A stretch of 64,000 nt of DNA from Paraburkholderia fynbosensis (GCF_902859935.1 NZ_CADIKI010000003.1:1-64000); one strand, 5' to 3'. Positions 49,951 through 59,724 are shown, counted from the first letter of the stretch. Notes: generated by a model from the letters alone, not told the origin. Program-made: numbers and translations.

Positions 49951-50332
49951 TCCTGTAGACACGGCGCGACTGCTCTCCGTGATTCATCGTGTGTTTCGAT
50001 GAATCAGAAAAACGAGGCGAGTCTAGAAAGACCAATTTCGACCGTCGATCAATTCACCGATATAACACTTATAGATAGCGCGCATAACTCGTCGCGCGCA
50101 CCGCGCTCCATGGGTTCGAGCCTTGTGGGGCGCGGGCCGGAGACCTGTCTCCTGGGGAAAGCTTTAGCCGGTTAGGGAGAAGCGGCAATGTCGCTGAAGG
50201 CATTGCGCATATGTTCCGGAAATTTGTTTACGTACGCTGCATTTCCGGACCGCCCGGTGGTGGCCCTTCACGCTGCGTGACAGCGCACGTCGCCGTCCCG
50301 CACGGCTGAACCCCGAATACTGGAGAAACCGA
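49951..50332. other. Divergent promoter region of porin and MFS genes
   Basis: This 382-bp region without a gene includes an AT-rich part (about 50030-50090) likely to hold promoters. Just before the MFS ATG lies GGAG. No clear operator was identified by eye. Confidence 0.5.
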
Positions 50333-51757
50333 ATGGCCGCATCAACGAGCAGCACGCCCGCGAGCAGGCGCTACACGTATGAATGGTACGTGGTGCTGAT
50401 TTGCATGCTTGCGTATGTATTTTCCTTTGTCGACCGCCAGGTGCTCGCGCTGATGATCGAGCCGATCAAGAAGGACCTGCATCTGAGCGACACGCAGTTC
50501 AGTCTTCTGCAAGGCTTTGCGTTTTCGCTCTTCTACGCGGTGATGGGCATGCCGCTCGCGTATCTCGCGGACCGCTTCGCACGGCCGCGCATCATTGCGA
50601 CGGGGATTGCGCTATGGAGTCTCGCGACGGCCGCGTGCGGCATCAGCCAGAACTTCGCGCAGATGTTCCTGGCTCGGTTGAGCGTCGGGGTCGGCGAAGC
50701 GGCGTTGTCTCCCGGCACCTATTCGATGCTGAGCGACTACTTTCCCAAAGAGAAACTCGGACGCGCGGTGGGCATCTATTCGCTCGGCTCGTTTATCGGC
50801 GGAGGAATGGCGTTTCTGATCGGCGGCTATGTGATCAACCTGCTCAAGCAGGTGACGACCACGACCGTTCCGCTGCTCGGCGACGTACGCTCATGGCAAC
50901 TGACGTTCCTGATCGTCGGCCTGCCCGGCTTTCTGGTGGCGCTGCTTTTCATTCTGACGGTGCGCGATCCGCAACGCAAAGGCCTCGTGCGAGACAGCGC
51001 AGGCGAGGCGAAGCGCGTGTCGATGATCGATTCGCTGCGATTCATCCGCGAGCACGGCAAAACCTTCGCATGCCACTACCTGGGTTTCTCGTTCTACGCG
51101 ATGACGCTGTTCTGCCTGATGAGCTGGACGCCCGCATTCTATATTCGCCACTTCGGACTGTCGCCGGTCGAAGCCGGCTACACGCTCGGCGCGATCCTGC
51201 TGATCGCGAATACGACCGGCGTGTTCTGCGGCGGCTGGCTCAACGACTGGCTGATGACCAAGGGCCGTACCGACGGCCCGATGCTGGCGGGCACGATCGG
51301 CGCAATCGGTATGCTGGTGCCCGCTGTCGTGTTCACGCAGGTGAGCAGTCTGACGGTGTCGCTAGGCTTGCTCGTGATCGCGATGTTCTTCGCATCCTTC
51401 CCGATGCCGACATCCACCGCCGCCATGCAGACTCTCGCGCCCAATCAGATGCGCGCGCAGATTTCAGCGGTGTTCCTGCTGATTTCAAATCTGATCGCAC
51501 TGGGAATCGGCACGACGCTGGTGGCCTTGCTGACCGATAAGGTATTCGGCTCGCCCAAAATGGTGGGCATGTCGATGTCGGTCGTCAACCTGCTTGCAAC
51601 GTTGCTCGCGATCGGACTGCTATGGTTGGGCTGCAAGCAGTTCCGCTTGAGCGTCGCGCGCGAAGCCAATGGAACGGCGCGGGCACATGTCGCGGAAGTT
51701 TTCGGCGACGAAGATCGGACCGGTGCGAGCGCAGCGTTCAAAACGACCGGGGTTTAG
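50333..51757 (+). CDS. MFS transporter, organic-anion type
   Basis: The protein has 474 residues with GGAG before the ATG. Twelve membrane segments can be drawn. FVDRQVLALMIEPIKKDLHL is the segment 1-2 start seen in the spinster/anion:cation symporter branches, and GMPLAYLADRFARPRIIATG is the loop 2-3 motif. Central loop RKGLVRDSAGEAKRVSMIDS separates the halves. It probably imports a carboxylic acid or related substrate used by the neighbouring dehydrogenases (inference from gene order). Confidence 0.88.
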   Translation: MAASTSSTPASRRYTYEWYVVLICMLAYVFSFVDRQVLALMIEPIKKDLHLSDTQFSLLQGFAFSLFYAVMGMPLAYLADRFARPRIIATGIALWSLATAACGISQNFAQMFLARLSVGVGEAALSPGTYSMLSDYFPKEKLGRAVGIYSLGSFIGGGMAFLIGGYVINLLKQVTTTTVPLLGDVRSWQLTFLIVGLPGFLVALLFILTVRDPQRKGLVRDSAGEAKRVSMIDSLRFIREHGKTFACHYLGFSFYAMTLFCLMSWTPAFYIRHFGLSPVEAGYTLGAILLIANTTGVFCGGWLNDWLMTKGRTDGPMLAGTIGAIGMLVPAVVFTQVSSLTVSLGLLVIAMFFASFPMPTSTAAMQTLAPNQMRAQISAVFLLISNLIALGIGTTLVALLTDKVFGSPKMVGMSMSVVNLLATLLAIGLLWLGCKQFRLSVAREANGTARAHVAEVFGDEDRTGASAAFKTTGV

Positions 51758-51879
51758 AACCCGCAGAAGTGGACATGCGCGCGCTTTGCCGCGCTGTCCC
51801 GTGGCTCAAGGGGCTTTTCCCAACCTCATGCCATGTGATGACCGGTTTGCTCCGGCCTGTGATCGCGCTGATGATGGGT

Positions 51880-51900
51880 GAATTCCGTCAGAGGGCCAAC
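51880..51900. repeat. Partial look-alike of the prophage att site
   Basis: GAATTCCGTCAGAGGGCCAAC resembles GAATTCTGTCAGGGGGACCAAC at attR (44089-44108), with two substitutions and one missing base. It may be a worn attachment site of an earlier element, or chance. Confidence 0.25.
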
Positions 51901-51938
51901 CCATCGCCCGCTTCGTCGCTCGGCGAGGCGCTTACGCC

Positions 51939-53018
51939 TCACCGCTTCACTCCCGCCACCCCACGCCCGGCCTGCTGCATGGCCATCCATCTCGCGACAG
52001 CGCGGCTCGCAGGCCGCTCGATCCATCGATACGAAGCGAGACCAATCACGACCGACACCACCACAACAATCCCACACATCAGATCACCCGGTACGCGATG
52101 CTGCGCATCCACCGCCTGCAAGACCCTGACGACGACCGGTATCGAGAAAAGATGCGTCAGGTACAGCGAATAAGACGAATCGCCGATCCGTTCAAGCCAC
52201 GTGCTCCAGCGCAGCTTGTTCTCGAACGAAAGCCCGGCCACCACCACGGCCAGCGCCGGCAAACCGAAAACCAGAAAGCGGTTCGCATCCGTGAGGGTCG
52301 GCGCGAATGCGGCGCCAGCGGCGGCTGTCGCAAGCAGCAGAACAACGGCTGCGGCCGCCGGCACCGTGCGCCCCGACGCGTACAGCGTGCCGACGCAACA
52401 GCCGAACACAAACTCGAGCACCAGCGGGTTGGTGTAGAACGCAAACGCGACACCTTCGCGAGGCAGCAGATGCAACGCCGACGTGAGCATCAGCAACGCA
52501 CCGACAGCGAGCAGGCGGTGACGCGTCGCGCACATCGCCACGCCGAACACGACGTAAAACCACATCTCGTAGTTCAAGGTCCAGCCGACGCCAAGCACGG
52601 GCGCGGCGATGCCCGTCGAGCTCATCGACGGCAGAAATACAAACGAGGAGAAGGCGTGCCACGCCGTGACATGCGCATGGTCGAATGCATCGGAAGCGCC
52701 CGGCACAATGGCGACGAGCGCAATGAAAAACGCCGTGAGAAGCCAATAAAGCGGAACGACTCGCGCGATGCGCGCAAACATGAACGACCTCGCCGACGCC
52801 AGGCCGGGCGGCACGCCGTGAGTCACGAGCGCCATCACGAATCCGGAGATCACGAAAAAGACGTCGACGCCGATTTCGCCATAGCGCGACACATGTGGGA
52901 AGACATGCGCCGGCCAGCCGTGCGAGACCACGATGCCGTTGGTATGAAAAGCGACAACGCCGAGCGCGGCGAGCGCGCGCAAAGCCTGGATCGATCGATA
53001 CTTCCTGAAACTTGCCAT
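51939..53018 (-). CDS. Acyltransferase 3 family membrane protein
   Basis: The protein has 359 residues and about ten membrane segments. The N-terminus YRSIQALRALAALGVVAFHT has the catalytic R-x10-H motif, and GEIGVDVFFVISGFVMAL and ARIARVVPLYWLLTAFFI are the next family signatures. Enzymes of this family move acyl groups onto sugars of lipopolysaccharide, capsule or other surface glycans at the inner membrane. It stands alone; the acceptor is unknown. Confidence 0.9.
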   Translation of the reverse strand: MASFRKYRSIQALRALAALGVVAFHTNGIVVSHGWPAHVFPHVSRYGEIGVDVFFVISGFVMALVTHGVPPGLASARSFMFARIARVVPLYWLLTAFFIALVAIVPGASDAFDHAHVTAWHAFSSFVFLPSMSSTGIAAPVLGVGWTLNYEMWFYVVFGVAMCATRHRLLAVGALLMLTSALHLLPREGVAFAFYTNPLVLEFVFGCCVGTLYASGRTVPAAAAVVLLLATAAAGAAFAPTLTDANRFLVFGLPALAVVVAGLSFENKLRWSTWLERIGDSSYSLYLTHLFSIPVVVRVLQAVDAQHRVPGDLMCGIVVVVSVVIGLASYRWIERPASRAVARWMAMQQAGRGVAGVKR

Positions 53019-53197
53019 TCCCTTGCGCTCGACGTATTGAGTAGGGCGTCATCGTAGCCCAGACAATCGCAGCACGTGTCGACGAGCGGTTCAGCTGGTT
53101 CAGCCTGGCGCGTTCGACACTCGCGCAAGAAGGCGCCCCTCCGATCGAGAGCGAGCCGGTGGCGGCCCGCTCGATCGTCACCCGCCGCATCACCTCA

Positions 53198-53905
53198 CTA
53201 CGACGGCCGCTTCGGAATGTTCAATCCCTTCGCCACCGCCGGCCGCGCAACGAACGCCGCCAACACACGCGTCACATTCGGAAAATCCTGAATGCCGACA
53301 AGTTCGCCCGCTTCGTAAAAACCGGCCAGGTTGCGCACCCACGGAAAAGTGGCGATATCCGCGATCGAGTACTGGTCGCCCAGAATCCAGTCGCGTCCTT
53401 CGAGCCGCTGGTCCAACACGCCGAGCAAGCGCCTAGACTCGCCGACGTACCGGTCGCGCGGACGCTTGTCCTCGTACTCCTTGCCAGCGAACTTGTGGAA
53501 GAAGCCGAGCTGCCCGAACATCGGTCCGATGCCGCCCATCTGGAACATCACCCACTGCATCGCTTCATAACGGCCGGCGGCGTCTTGCGGGATCAGCTGG
53601 CCGCTCTTGTCCGCGAGATAAATCAGAATCGCGCCGGATTCGAAAAGCGGCAGCGGCTTGCCGTCGGGCCCCTTGGGATCGAGGATCGCCGGAATCTTGT
53701 TGTTCGGATTGAGCGACAAAAACTCCGGCGTCATCTGATCGTCCGTATCGAAACGCACCAGATGCGCTTCATACGGCAAGCCGGTCTCTTCGAGCATGAT
53801 CGAAATTTTCACGCCGTTCGGCGTGGGCAGCGAATAGAGCTGAATCCGGTCCGGGTGCTCGGCGGGCCATTTCTTCGTGATCGGGAAAGCGGATAAATCG
53901 GTCAT
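53198..53905 (-). CDS. Glutathione S-transferase, YfcG/YghU-like
   Basis: The protein has 235 residues. The N-terminal thioredoxin-fold domain has LYSLPTPNGVKISIMLEETG, with the Thr-Pro-Asn seen in Nu-class enzymes where Thr/Asn bind glutathione. NKIPAILDPKGPDGKPLPLF and ESGAILIYLADKSGQL (cis-Pro and the E-S pair) follow. The C-terminal helical domain has GDQYSIADIATFPWVRNLAG. Nu-class members act as disulfide-bond reductases and peroxidases using two GSH molecules. Confidence 0.92.
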   Translation of the reverse strand: MTDLSAFPITKKWPAEHPDRIQLYSLPTPNGVKISIMLEETGLPYEAHLVRFDTDDQMTPEFLSLNPNNKIPAILDPKGPDGKPLPLFESGAILIYLADKSGQLIPQDAAGRYEAMQWVMFQMGGIGPMFGQLGFFHKFAGKEYEDKRPRDRYVGESRRLLGVLDQRLEGRDWILGDQYSIADIATFPWVRNLAGFYEAGELVGIQDFPNVTRVLAAFVARPAVAKGLNIPKRPS

Positions 53906-54203
53906 GTGACGGTGTCAACCTTGTACGAAAGTCGTGCGATTGGGAGGCCCGTCGGGCGCGCGACAAGCGGCATCGATAAACGGCCGGCTTCGATGACGCT
54001 CACGCGCGTGCCGCGATCGCGGGACCGCCAAATATAAACCGACGCGACGCAACGCGTGCGAGAGCGCCTCGGTGAGCCGAAGCGTGAATCGGAACGCGCT
54101 ACGCTTTTCTCAAACTCACAACGCGGACCTGCAGCCGGAATCGCCGCCGCGACTCACGAACAAGCCCGAGCGCAAGAAGCCAGCTTCGCACGCCGCCGCC
54201 CGT

Positions 54204-54425
54204 TCACCACAAATCCTTGGTCGCCGTGCCCGCGCGAAGGTTGAACCCCTCACGCCACAACGCCGCGCCAACCGTCAGCAGCAGCGTCTTCTGCTCGCCG
54301 TCGAGCAATGCCCATGCCGTCGACAACCACGTGGCGAAACTCGCGCAGGTGGATTCGAGGTCAACGGGCACTTTGCCCTCCAGGTACTGCCGTTCGAACA
54401 TCGAAAGTACTTTTTCGGGTGTCAT
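54204..54425 (-). CDS. Small conserved-looking protein
   Basis: The protein has 73 residues from ATG 54425. It is helical (TPEKVLSMFERQYLEGKVPV, LESTCASFATWLSTAWALLD). The start codon follows the region GGAGGCATCGCCA with GGAGG spaced nine bases away. Function unknown. Confidence 0.6.
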   Translation of the reverse strand: MTPEKVLSMFERQYLEGKVPVDLESTCASFATWLSTAWALLDGEQKTLLLTVGAALWREGFNLRAGTATKDLW

Positions 54426-54672
54426 TGGCGATGCCTCCGTGTAGGATGCGCCAAGTCTAAAGGCGCCACCCCGCGCCCGGAATGCTCCGCGCCACCGATT
54501 GCGGGTTACTCCCAGGCAGTTGCGTTCGAACATCCGGGCAAGCGCAATTGACAGGCCGCCCTGCTCCAGGCGCGAGAAAGCAGCCACGCGAAATCAAAAC
54601 GCGAAGAGGCGCCGAAGCGCCTCTCCCGCCGCAATGATGCCGGCGGTCATTCAGAAACACCCGCAAGCCGCA

Positions 54673-54864
54673 TTACGGCATGTTGCGCTTCGCATCGTCC
54701 TTGCTGTCTTCTTTCGCATCGCCATAGGCTTTCTGCGCCTTGCCCGCACCTTGTTGCAAGTCGCCCTTCACTTCCTTGGCCGGATCGTTCGTGACCTTGC
54801 CGACGGCTTCGTTGACCTTGCCCTTGACCTGTTCTCCCGCACCCTTTACCTGGTCCTTGTTCAT
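54673..54864 (-). CDS. CsbD-family stress protein
   Basis: The protein has 63 residues from ATG 54864. MNKDQVKGAGEQVKGKVNEA and NDPAKEVKGDLQQGAGKAQK are the two repeated units of CsbD proteins, small highly charged proteins produced in general stress. The rest is Lys/Asp-rich. Function at molecular level is not known for the family. Confidence 0.92.
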   Translation of the reverse strand: MNKDQVKGAGEQVKGKVNEAVGKVTNDPAKEVKGDLQQGAGKAQKAYGDAKEDSKDDAKRNMP

Positions 54865-55038
54865 GTTCGGCTCCACTGTCTGGAATGCCGGCGCGACGTT
54901 ACGCCAGTGCCGATATTGAGCAACGGATGTGCCCACGCTGCGCGCCGAAGCGACGGGTCGGCCGGCACGGCCGAAAAATATTTAAAGAAATGCCTAAAGT
55001 TCCGCCGCGGCGTGCCGTAAAAGGGCCATGGAGGAGCT

Positions 55039-55359
55039 ATGGATCACACACCCAATACGCTTTCAGGATCATCCCAGTCCACGCTGATCGATGGAGACAT
55101 CGCGCACATTGGGCGCGTGATGCGGACGTCTTTACACGGCGACCTGGCCGGTCCGATCCTGCCCCCCACCTATTGGCGCAAGCGTCTGCACGCGTTGCTC
55201 GACACCGGCCATCTTTCCCACGCGCAACTGTGCACGGTCGACAGCCTCCTGCTGCAACTCGACCAGTTCGAAGCTCAACCGGCGTGGGACACGCTCGCTC
55301 CCGCCACCGCCGCGCTATACGCGCCGCCGTATCCCGACAGCGCCAGCGGTCATCACTAA
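55039..55359 (+). CDS. Hypothetical protein
   Basis: The protein has 106 residues with a strong ribosome binding site (GGAGGAGCT). The middle (PPTYWRKRLHALLDTGHLSH followed by AQLCTVDSLLLQLDQFE) is helical. It is a type often seen as a lineage-specific protein in Burkholderia relatives. No domain was recognised. Confidence 0.7.
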   Translation: MDHTPNTLSGSSQSTLIDGDIAHIGRVMRTSLHGDLAGPILPPTYWRKRLHALLDTGHLSHAQLCTVDSLLLQLDQFEAQPAWDTLAPATAALYAPPYPDSASGHH

Positions 55360-55638
55360 CATCCAGTCGAACCGGCCCGCCTGCGCCTGACACGCGGGGC
55401 CGCCGACTGCCCCGCGCGATCAAAACCCGCGAGCGCGCGATCCGGGTCGCAGCGTCGACATACGCCGCAATATCGGACTCCGCATCCGGCTCCCAGCCTG
55501 CCCGTACCACGACGGCACCCCGCTCCAGCCGCCGACGCTCTCCGCATCCGCGAAAATTCCGCCCCGGAATCCCTAAAATAGCGAAAACGGGACGACCTTA
55601 GGTCATAATGTCCGCAAAAATTCCCAGCAAGGACACCT
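55360..55638. other. Upstream region of the dcm-like gene
   Basis: There is no gene in this 279-bp stretch. It holds the palindrome GACCTTAGGTC at 55594-55604 and the ribosome binding region AAGGAC before the GTG start at 55639. Confidence 0.5.
55594..55604. promoter_or_regulatory. Palindrome, candidate site for autoregulation of dcm
   Basis: GACCT-T-AGGTC lies 35 bp before the GTG start, at the place of a core promoter (CATAAT at 55604-55609 could be a -10 box). The enzyme has an N-terminal helix-turn-helix, as do several cytosine methyltransferases that repress their own gene by binding a palindrome here. Confidence 0.5.
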
Positions 55639-56919
55639 GTGACCCTCGCCGCACCGCTCAACCTGCTCCGGCAGGCGCGCGCCCGCTTCACTCAACGAGA
55701 AATCGCCGCGCACGTCGGCAAGGACATCAAGACGGTGCGCCGCTGGGAAAAAGGCGAAACACCGTGCCCGGCGATGCTCGAGCCGGCCCTGCGTGATCTG
55801 TTGCAGGAACGCGCGCGAACCGGCAGCGGCACGGCCGGCGACGCGCAATTCCGTTTCATCGATCTGTTCGCCGGTATCGGCGGAATTCGCATGGGCTTCG
55901 AGGCGCACGGCGGCGATTGCGTGTTCACGAGCGAATGGAACGACTTTTCGACGAGAACGTACCGCGAGAACTATCCCGGCGGCGGCGACCACGCGCTGAT
56001 CGGCGACATCGTCGCCTTCCCCGCCGACGAGGTGCCGGGTCACGACGTACTGCTGGGCGGCTTCCCCTGCCAGCCGTTTTCGATTGCCGGCGTCAGCAAG
56101 AAGAACGCGCTGGGCCGGCCGCACGGTTTCGAATGCACGACGCAAGGCACGCTCTTTTTCGACGTCGCGCGGATCATCGCGGCGAAGCGCCCCGCCGCGT
56201 TCCTGCTGGAGAACGTGAAGAACCTGCTGTCGCACGACAAGGGCCGCACCTTCGACGTGATCCTGCAAACCTTGCGCGACGAACTCGGCTATGAAGTGCA
56301 CTACCGCGTGATCGACGGCCAGCATTTCACGCCGCAGCATCGCGAGCGGATCATCATCGTCGGCTTTCGCGGCAAGACCGCGTTTTCCTGGGACGACCTG
56401 CATCTGCCGGAACAGGGCCCGCGGCTCGGCTCGATCCTGCATCGCACGGATGGCAGCGAACCGGTGCTGCCGTGGGACCACGACCGCTTCTTCGACCACA
56501 CCGCGCAACGCGTGCAGCCGAAGTACACGCTCACACCGAACCTCTGGACTTATCTGCAGAACTACGCGGCCAAACACCGCGCGGCGGGCAACGGCTTCGG
56601 CTTCGGCATGGCCTATCCGGACAGCGTGACGCGCACGCTGTCGGCGCGCTATCACAAGGACGGCTCCGAGATTCTCGTGTACCAAGGCGAAGCGCTACGC
56701 CCGCGCCGCCTGACACCACGCGAATGCGCGCGGCTGATGGGCTTTCCCGACACCTTCAGGATTCCGGTCAGCGACACCCAGGCCTACCGGCAATTCGGCA
56801 ACAGCGTCGTCATGCCGGTGATGCACGAAGTGGCGCGCATCATGCTGCCGCATGTGCAAACCCTGCTCGCCGAGGACAACTCGCATGGCTCGAAGCAAGC
56901 CCTTTCGCTGTACGCGTGA
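55639..56919 (+). CDS. dcm: C5-cytosine DNA methyltransferase, Dcm-like
   Basis: The protein has 426 residues; the start is GTG with AAGGAC ahead. Residues 15-45 form an XRE-like helix-turn-helix ([20 protein letters not shown]). Motif I is DLFAGIGG (75-82), motif [11 protein letters not shown] with nucleophile Cys144, motif VI ENVKN, motif VIII QHRERI, and near the end RQFGNSVV. Stretches [20 protein letters not shown] and [12 protein letters not shown] resemble E. coli Dcm closely, so CCWGG is a reasonable guess for the target, not proven. No restriction gene is beside it; a Vsr repair nuclease follows, as at E. coli dcm. Confidence 0.93.
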   Translation: MTLAAPLNLLRQARARFTQREIAAHVGKDIKTVRRWEKGETPCPAMLEPALRDLLQERARTGSGTAGDAQFRFIDLFAGIGGIRMGFEAHGGDCVFTSEWNDFSTRTYRENYPGGGDHALIGDIVAFPADEVPGHDVLLGGFPCQPFSIAGVSKKNALGRPHGFECTTQGTLFFDVARIIAAKRPAAFLLENVKNLLSHDKGRTFDVILQTLRDELGYEVHYRVIDGQHFTPQHRERIIIVGFRGKTAFSWDDLHLPEQGPRLGSILHRTDGSEPVLPWDHDRFFDHTAQRVQPKYTLTPNLWTYLQNYAAKHRAAGNGFGFGMAYPDSVTRTLSARYHKDGSEILVYQGEALRPRRLTPRECARLMGFPDTFRIPVSDTQAYRQFGNSVVMPVMHEVARIMLPHVQTLLAEDNSHGSKQALSLYA

Positions 56920-56987
56920 ACCGCGCGTCGCCGTGACGGCCCGCCGGCGTCGCGGCGACGTCGCATCCAGGTCAGGGCACTGACGCG

Positions 56988-57434
56988 ATGGTCGATATCG
57001 TCGACAGCGCGACACGCAGCCGGATGATGTCCGGCATTCGCGGCCGCAATACCAAACCGGAAATCCTGATCCGCAGCCTGCTGCATCGCCAGGGCTTTCG
57101 CTTTCGTCTCGATGCGCGTGATCTGCCGGGCCGCCCCGACATCGTGTTGCCGCGCTATCGCGCGGTCGTGCTGGTGCACGGCTGCTTCTGGCACGGCCAC
57201 GACTGCCGTCTGTTCAAATGGCCGCAAACGCGGCCGGAATTCTGGCACGAGAAGATCGGCCGCAATCGCAGCAATGACGACAAGGTACGCCACGCGTTGC
57301 TCAACGACGGCTGGCGTGTGGCGGTGGTGTGGGAATGCGCGTTGCGTGGCGCCAATCGCGACATCGCGGGCGTGTTGCAACGGCTCGTCGACTGGTTGAA
57401 AAGCGACGCGCCGAGCTTCGAGGAACGCGGCTGA
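56988..57434 (+). CDS. vsr: Very short patch repair endonuclease Vsr
   Basis: The protein has 148 residues. The fold marks are RSRMMSGIRGRNTKPEILIR at the start, GRPDIVLPRYRAVVLVHGCF (catalytic Asp) and WHGHDCRLFKWPQTRPEFW, with His and Cys of the zinc site. It nicks the strand with T at T:G mismatches that arise by deamination of 5-methylcytosine in the methyltransferase target. The gene begins 68 bp after the methyltransferase stop and is probably cotranscribed. Confidence 0.95.
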   Translation: MVDIVDSATRSRMMSGIRGRNTKPEILIRSLLHRQGFRFRLDARDLPGRPDIVLPRYRAVVLVHGCFWHGHDCRLFKWPQTRPEFWHEKIGRNRSNDDKVRHALLNDGWRVAVVWECALRGANRDIAGVLQRLVDWLKSDAPSFEERG

Positions 57435-57617
57435 AAGCCGCCTGTCGCCGGCCTGTCGCCTGCCCGGGCAGGGCGAATCCCGCAGCCGCTGGTGATACAC
57501 TCGACAGGCTACTTCGGAGCCTTTTTGTGCGCCGTTGCGGACGGTGCGCCGCACCCCGTCCAGCACGCAACCGCACGCTCCGACTATCCCAGAACCAATC
57601 AACAAGGGAGGCACATC

Positions 57618-58121
57618 ATGGCTGATTTCCGTCTCTGGTCCGACGACTTTCCCACCAACGGCTTCATGCCGAAATCGCACGAATATCACGATAAGGCGTT
57701 CGGCGTGGACGGTGAGAACATCTCGCCCGCGCTGCAGTGGGATGCGCCGCCGCCGGACACACAAAGCTTCGCGCTCACCGTGCACGACCCCGATGCCCCG
57801 ACCGGCAGCGGCTTCTGGCACTGGGTCGTGGTGAACATTCCGGGCGACGCCCGCTCGCTGCCGCGCAACGCCGGCAAAGCGGACGGCTCGCTGCTGCCGC
57901 AAGGCGCGCTGCAGGTGCGCAACGACTACGGCACGGTCGGCTTCGGCGGCGCCGCGCCGCCGCGCGGCGACCGGGCACATCGCTACATCTTCCGTCTGCA
58001 TGCGCTGAAGGTGCCGCATCTGCCGATCAACGCGGACACCACCAACGCCGTGGCGCGCTTCATGACCCATCTGAACGAACTCGACTCCACCACCCACACG
58101 GGCCTGTACGAACTCAAGTAA
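57618..58121 (+). CDS. YbhB/YbcL family (PEBP-like) protein
   Basis: The protein has 167 residues from ATG 57618 (AAGGGAGG ahead; the longer frame is rejected). FGVDGENISPALQWDAPPPD and FALTVHDPDAPTGSGFWHWV contain the DPDAP and ligand-pocket motifs of the family. ARSLPRNAGKADGSLLPQGA and RAHRYIFRLHALKVPHLPI follow. It is soluble and without signal peptide. Bacterial members are related to Raf kinase inhibitor proteins, but their role is not settled. Confidence 0.93.
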   Translation: MADFRLWSDDFPTNGFMPKSHEYHDKAFGVDGENISPALQWDAPPPDTQSFALTVHDPDAPTGSGFWHWVVVNIPGDARSLPRNAGKADGSLLPQGALQVRNDYGTVGFGGAAPPRGDRAHRYIFRLHALKVPHLPINADTTNAVARFMTHLNELDSTTHTGLYELK

Positions 58122-58243
58122 CGCACGGCACGCACTGCCGGCTCGCGTTCGCGGCGCCGGCAGTGCGTTTTACCGTGCACGGCGAGCCGCGCGCGCGGTC
58201 GTCGGCGGATCGCCGGGCCATCCCACTACAAATCGAACAATCG

Positions 58244-59686
58244 ATGCACGCACAATCCTCGCGCAACGGCCCCTCCTCGCCGAGCGCTGCAGCCGACGCC
58301 CCCGCCGCGTCGCCCGAGACCGGCGCCGAACTCGGCCTGCCGCTGCCACAACGCTACTGGGCGATGCTGGTCATCGCGCTCGGGCTCACGCTCGCGGTGC
58401 TCGACAGCGCGATCGCCAACGTCGCGCTGCCGACGATCGCGCGCAACCTGCACGCGAGCGCGGCCGGCTCGATCTGGGTCGTCAACGCCTATCAGCTGGC
58501 GATCACCATTTCGCTGCTGCCACTCGCCTCGCTCGGCGACCGCATCGGCTACCGGCGCGTCTATCTGAGCGGCCTCGTTCTGTTCACGGTGTCCTCGTTC
58601 GGCTGCGCGCTGTCCACCTCGCTGCCGACCCTCGCGTTCGCCCGCGTGATCCAAGGCTTCGGCGCGGCGGGCATCATGAGCGTGAACACCGCGCTGGTAC
58701 GCATGATCTATCCGCCCGCGCAGCTCGGCCGTGGCGTCGCGATCAACGCGATGGTGGTCGCGGTGTCGTCGGCGGTCGGGCCGACGGTGGCCTCCGGCGT
58801 GCTCGCGGTCGCGTCGTGGCCGTGGCTGTTCGCGATTAACGTGCCGATCGGCATCGCTGCGATCGTCGGCGGCTTCAAGGCGCTGCCGATGAACCCTGGC
58901 CACGACTCGCCGTACGACTACCTGAGCGCCGTGATGAACGCGTTCGTGTTCGGCCTGCTGATTTTTGCGGTCGACGGACTCGGCCACGGCGAGCGGTACG
59001 GCTATGTCACGGTCGAAGCCATCGCCGCGCTCGTGATCGGCTACTTCTTCGTGCGCCGTCAGTTGACTCAGTCGGCGCCGCTGCTGCCGATCGATCTGCT
59101 GAAGATTCCTGTGTTCGCGCTGTCGATCGGCACCTCGGTCTGCTCGTTCTGCGCGCAGATGCTGGCCTTCGTGTCGCTGCCGTTTCTGCTGCAGGAAACC
59201 TTGGGGTTATCGCAAGTCGAAACCGGTCTGCTGATGACGCCGTGGCCCGCGATCATCATTCTCGCGGCGCCGCTTTCCGGCGTGCTGTCGGACAAGGTGT
59301 CGGCGGGCTGGCTGGGCGGCATCGGCCTCGCCGCGCTGGCGCTCGGACTGCTGCTGCTCGCCACGCTCGGCCCGCATCCGGACGCATGGCAGATCTCGTG
59401 GCGCATGGCGTTGTGCGGCGCTGGCTTCGGCATCTTCCAGTCGCCAAACAACCGCACCATCCTCTCGGCCGCGCCGCGTGAGCGCAGCGGCGGCGCGAGC
59501 GGCATGCTCGGCACCGCGCGCCTGACCGGGCAGACGCTCGGTGCGGCACTGGTCGCGCTGATCTTCGGCATTGCGCCGCAAACCGGGCCGATCGTGGCGC
59601 TATATGTGGCGGCGGGCTTCGCGGCGGTGGCTTCGGTGGTTAGCACGGTGCGCGTCATGCAGCCGGGCAGCACGCCAGCCGTTTGA
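58244..59686 (+). CDS. DHA2-type MFS drug exporter
   Basis: The protein has 480 residues from ATG 58244; the frame is open further upstream but only as a shadow of the PEBP gene. Fourteen membrane segments can be drawn. LTLAVLDSAIANVALPTIAR is the segment 1 motif of the DHA2 (EmrB/QacA) group, and IQGFGAAGIMSVNTALVRMI and VSSAVGPTVASGVLAVASWP are motifs B and C of antiporters. It probably exports toxic compounds using the proton gradient. No adaptor (EmrA-like) gene is adjacent. Confidence 0.9.
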   Translation: MHAQSSRNGPSSPSAAADAPAASPETGAELGLPLPQRYWAMLVIALGLTLAVLDSAIANVALPTIARNLHASAAGSIWVVNAYQLAITISLLPLASLGDRIGYRRVYLSGLVLFTVSSFGCALSTSLPTLAFARVIQGFGAAGIMSVNTALVRMIYPPAQLGRGVAINAMVVAVSSAVGPTVASGVLAVASWPWLFAINVPIGIAAIVGGFKALPMNPGHDSPYDYLSAVMNAFVFGLLIFAVDGLGHGERYGYVTVEAIAALVIGYFFVRRQLTQSAPLLPIDLLKIPVFALSIGTSVCSFCAQMLAFVSLPFLLQETLGLSQVETGLLMTPWPAIIILAAPLSGVLSDKVSAGWLGGIGLAALALGLLLLATLGPHPDAWQISWRMALCGAGFGIFQSPNNRTILSAAPRERSGGASGMLGTARLTGQTLGAALVALIFGIAPQTGPIVALYVAAGFAAVASVVSTVRVMQPGSTPAV

Positions 59687-59724
59687 CGCAGTTTTCCCCC
59701 TCGCATCGCACACATCGCACGCAC

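Noticed and set aside
57737-58243. Upstream extension of the DHA2 exporter frame
   Set aside because: It overlaps the PEBP-family gene in another frame and reads as Arg/Ala-rich noise; the exporter starts at 58244.
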